16,400 nt of DNA, taken from the NCBI GenBank assembly GCA_903858195.1, contig CAIOHW010000216.1, forward strand, positions 1 to 16,400, written 5' to 3'. The stretch's first letter is position 1; the number at the start of each line of letters is the position of its first letter. Shown here in pieces: positions 14,141-16,400 of this stretch. The notes under the pieces are model-generated. The model searched no databases. It was not told the DNA's origin and was given only the letters and a program-made list of their open reading frames with translations. The position numbers and the translations under genes are program-made. This stretch comes from Oligoflexia bacterium. Its GTDB lineage: Bacteria > Bdellovibrionota > UBA1018.

Positions 14141-14802
14141 TTGGCCTTCTCCTTCTCCTTGCCGACCTCTTCCATCAGGCGCTCGAGCTTGTCTTCGAGG
14201 TCGCGCACGCGATCACGGTAGGCCTGCTCATCGGGCGGAGCCCGTCGCTCAACCACAAGTGTCTGGAGCTGGGCGAGCAGCGCCTTGTTCTCATCTTCGA
14301 GCTTTGCGATGAGCTTTCGAAAGTCGCCCACATCCTTGAGCTCACGCTGGCGAATTTCGCCCTTGAGCTGCTTGGCCGCGGGATCCTCGGCCACGACGTC
14401 GGGAGTGGCGACAAATGGTGCTACCTCTTCGGTCGGCACGGGGATCGGCGAAAGCGGCGCTGCGTTGATGGACTCAAAAAAGGCAAGCGCGCCCGCGCGA
14501 GTGTCGAAGACCTCCAGAGTCGCGGGTCGGGCAAAGTTTTCGATGTCCCGCTTCACCTCTTCCGAGGCCGACACCACCACCACGCGCCCCGAAAGCTCGC
14601 GGGCAAGCAGATCAATCGCAACGAGTTCACGGGTCACCTCGGTGGGAAGCCCGCCCTCGGTCACCTCGATGGCAATTTGGTTTCTGCCATCCCGAATGAA
14701 CTTACCAATCCCCACCTTGAGAATTTGTGCATCACGTGACGCAATCGCGCCGGTCGCCGTCAGGATCTCGACCGACTGTTCTCTAGCGAGGGTGAGCTTC
14801 AT
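14137..14802 (-). CDS. STAS-like domain protein with C-terminal coiled coil
   Basis: 221 residues from the ATG at 14802, 18 bases after the CBS-domain gene. Residues 1-112 have the STAS-type alternation (MKLTLAREQSVEILTATGAI, IAIEVTEGG, LSGRVVVVSASEEVKRDIENF, LEVFDTRAGALAFF), as in anti-sigma-factor antagonists, but the phosphorylatable Ser of SpoIIAA is not evident. A Pro/Val/Glu-rich linker leads to a long charged coiled coil from about 143 to the end, finishing in KEKEKAK. It is co-directional and overlapping with meaB. A scaffold or signalling role is possible; STAS assignment is by fold-like pattern only. No known partner is visible. Confidence 0.82.
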   Translation of the reverse strand: MKLTLAREQSVEILTATGAIASRDAQILKVGIGKFIRDGRNQIAIEVTEGGLPTEVTRELVAIDLLARELSGRVVVVSASEEVKRDIENFARPATLEVFDTRAGALAFFESINAAPLSPIPVPTEEVAPFVATPDVVAEDPAAKQLKGEIRQRELKDVGDFRKLIAKLEDENKALLAQLQTLVVERRAPPDEQAYRDRVRDLEDKLERLMEEVGKEKEKAK

Positions 14803-14820
14803 CCGGTGGTTCGCATCCCC

Positions 14821-15225
14821 TTACGGGAGCCTCGCGCGGTAAAAGAACACCCGCATCAAATCACGTCGGGTGATCACGCCCACGAGCTTCTCGTGCTCAT
14901 CCACCACCGGGAGCCTCCGGTACTTGTGCTCGACGAACAGGTTGATGATCTCGCTGAGCGGTGTATCCGTGTGGATGTAGCGAGGCTTCTTGGAATAGCG
15001 AACGGGCTTCTTGAAGAGCTTGGGGTTGGCACTGGTCTTCGAACCCACCTGCTTGATGATGTCGAACTCCGAAAGCACGCCGAGCATCTTGCCCGTGTCC
15101 CCACTCACGATCGGAACCCCGGTCACCCGGGCGTTGATCAGGATCTTTAACGCCTCCTCGATCGTCGCCTTTTCGGTCAGCGTGATCAAATTGGTGCTCA
15201 TGATGTCTCGTGCCAGCGTTGCCAT
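14821..15225 (-). CDS. Two-CBS-domain protein
   Basis: 134 residues from the ATG at 15225, with GGAG five bases upstream. An in-frame ATG at 15300 would add 25 polar residues, but it lies only about three bases from the predicted transcription start and has no ribosome-binding site. CBS domain 1 spans about 8-62 (MSTNLITLTEKATIEEALKIL, GVPIVSGDTGKMLGVLSEFDI) and CBS domain 2 about 83-130 (YRRLPVVDEHEKLVGVITRRDL). Such stand-alone pairs bind adenosine nucleotides and act as energy sensors or regulators. It heads a probable operon with the STAS-like gene and meaB. Target unknown. Confidence 0.9.
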   Translation of the reverse strand: MATLARDIMSTNLITLTEKATIEEALKILINARVTGVPIVSGDTGKMLGVLSEFDIIKQVGSKTSANPKLFKKPVRYSKKPRYIHTDTPLSEIINLFVEHKYRRLPVVDEHEKLVGVITRRDLMRVFFYRARLP

Positions 15226-15302
15226 GAAATCTCCGCCCTCCTGCTCTGCCTGCTGCTTCTGCTTTGGCCCCTTGGCCTTTCCGCTCGTCCGCGATCCCAT
15301 GT

Positions 15303-15338
15303 TAAAGAGAGTATACGAAGTTCGCAATTTGACTTCAA
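15303..15338 (-). promoter_or_regulatory. Sigma-70-type promoter of the CBS-STAS-meaB operon
   Basis: On the minus strand TTGAAG (15333-15338), a spacer of exactly 17 bases, and TATACT (15310-15315), which is four of six and five of six to consensus. The predicted start near 15303 gives a 78-base leader to the ATG at 15225 and practically none to the ATG at 15300. Confidence 0.65.
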
Positions 15339-15363
15339 TTTCATCCATCCCTACCCTCAAGGA

Positions 15364-16400
15364 ATGGAGAGCGATGTCCTCATCCGGGCGTTCAGGGAGT
15401 TCCTGCTTCCCTCGGCCCCCTCCGAGACGCCCCTGGCCACCCTCAAGGCCTCGGGCAATGAGAAGATGCGGGTCCGGCAGCTCATGCCGACGTTCATCCG
15501 CAATCCCGCCTACTTCAATTTTTTGATGAAGCTCAATATTTTGGCGCAGAAGGTCAAGGATTGGCGCTCGGAGGTACCCGAGAACGTCGACCACTCGCCC
15601 GTGATTGTCGACCGTATCCTCTCGCTGATGGGAAAAGACCTGATCCGAAACCTCACGGTCAGCATGTCGCTCCTTCGGGCGGCCGGCACCGCACTGCCCC
15701 GCAGCACCAAGGATGCGGGCCTGAGCCTGAACCCCTCCGACCTGCTCCCGATGGCGATTGCGGCACAGGACTGCTGCTTGGACAAAAAGCTCATGCACGC
15801 CGACATGGCTTACAATGCCGGCCTCATCTACGACTGGTTGAGCATACACCTCTCGCGCATCAAGGCCTCGCAAGACCAGAAGGCCTACACCAAGGAGGCC
15901 TTCGCCGAGGGGCTCCTCATGGCCAAGATCGCCTACCGCATGGGCCAGCGCATGGGACGCGTCGAGCAGGATCGCTACATTTTTGCCGGCGCACTCGCGA
16001 TTCCCGCTGGCAAGGTCATGATGAACTTCCTGTTTCCAAAAGAAACCAAGGAGCGCTCCTGGGCGCAATTCATGGCCGATTGCGAAAAGCACCCACAGGG
16101 CAAGCGCGAGGCCATGCTCACCTTCGAAAAGAAGCGCTTTCCGGTCACCCACGCAGACCTTGCGAGCCTGATGGCAAGCTTCACCGAGATGCTCAGGCCC
16201 GCCGAGAAGGCGATCCTCTTCTACAACACCCCTTACTACCTCAAGAGCTCAAGCCCGGGGCTCTCGACCATTGCCAACCTCTGGTCGGTCGCTGCGCTCG
16301 CTGCGGCCCACCCGGATGGAAAGTTTCAAGTCGAGCCTCATCAGGAAAAGTTCCTGAAAAAGTATGCTCTCGCAGGCGACCTTCTTAAAAAGCTCCTCAC
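15364..16400 (+). CDS. Degenerate HDOD-like domain protein, 3'-truncated
   Basis: An open frame from the ATG at 15364 to the window end, 345 complete codons without a stop, and the coding strand of this region. The minus-strand frame opposite it is the shadow upstream of the CBS gene. AAGG stands one base before the ATG, too close for a normal ribosome-binding site; a weak TTGACT-N17-TACCCT at 15329-15357 would make the mRNA leaderless. The pattern resembles HDOD domains: IVDRILSLMGKDLIRNLTVSMSLL (like the LG-VRNLVLS helix), then FAGALAIPAGKVMMNFLFP, where HDOD proteins have FLAGLLHDIG, so the HD pair is lost, and a later RFPVTHADLASLM block. HDOD proteins are signalling proteins often linked to motility or biofilm. 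Coding status is strong; HDOD assignment is moderate. Confidence 0.82.
   Translation, partial: MESDVLIRAFREFLLPSAPSETPLATLKASGNEKMRVRQLMPTFIRNPAYFNFLMKLNILAQKVKDWRSEVPENVDHSPVIVDRILSLMGKDLIRNLTVSMSLLRAAGTALPRSTKDAGLSLNPSDLLPMAIAAQDCCLDKKLMHADMAYNAGLIYDWLSIHLSRIKASQDQKAYTKEAFAEGLLMAKIAYRMGQRMGRVEQDRYIFAGALAIPAGKVMMNFLFPKETKERSWAQFMADCEKHPQGKREAMLTFEKKRFPVTHADLASLMASFTEMLRPAEKAILFYNTPYYLKSSSPGLSTIANLWSVAALAAAHPDGKFQVEPHQEKFLKKYALAGDLLKKLL

Noticed and set aside
15301..16152. Minus-strand N-terminal extension of the CBS protein to 443 residues
   Set aside because: It runs opposite the HDOD-like gene, and the promoter and ribosome-binding site place the CBS start at 15225.

Overview
The window looks like chromosomal DNA from a GC-rich, flagellated, Gram-negative bacterium of the Bdellovibrionota/Oligoflexia or a related former deltaproteobacterial lineage. 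The case rests on two short flagellins of the Bdellovibrio type (N-terminus MGLRI, core blocks GGLNEVGNILVR and QAASDTIGD), lipoproteins with a lipobox, a putative outer-membrane barrel, and flagellar-type promoters. The lineage is an inference from sequence style, not from a search.

Layout. (1) 1-1185, plus strand: 3' part of a GT39/RgtA-like membrane glycosyltransferase. (2) 1211-8729, minus strand: a seven-gene cluster read in the order outer-membrane protein with a CsgG/FlgO-like domain, TPR lipoprotein, membrane-anchored FliG-like rotor protein, cyclic-nucleotide-binding protein, MotA, MotB, zinc-ribbon/TM/SH3 protein. Most junctions are 1-4 base overlaps or gaps of a few bases. (3) 8827-10757, plus strand: an unrecognised lipoprotein overlapping an M48 membrane metalloprotease. 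(4) 10886-13033, minus strand: two flagellin genes, each with its own promoter and rho-independent terminator. (5) 13214-15225, minus strand: CBS-domain protein, STAS-like/coiled-coil protein and MeaB GTPase, probably one operon from a sigma-70 type promoter. (6) 15364-16400, plus strand: a protein with a degenerate HDOD-like domain, running off the window.

The most interesting part is region 2. One 809-residue protein carries a signal peptide, a periplasmic part with two related FliF-like repeats, an Asn/Ser/Thr-rich linker, one transmembrane helix, and complete FliG middle and C-terminal domains. It is co-encoded with a MotA/MotB stator, a cNMP sensor lacking a DNA-binding domain, and envelope proteins that could couple the inner membrane to peptidoglycan and outer membrane. 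No other flagellar genes (fliE, fliH-J, fliM/N) are present. This suggests either a remodelled flagellar rotor or a separate envelope-spanning rotary or gliding machine. The promoter of this cluster has the same sigma-28-like pattern (TCAAGT-N13-RCCGAAGAG) as a flagellin promoter, which argues for co-regulation with flagella.

No tRNA, rRNA, insertion sequence or CRISPR array was seen. Comparisons are by eye from family knowledge; no searches were run.
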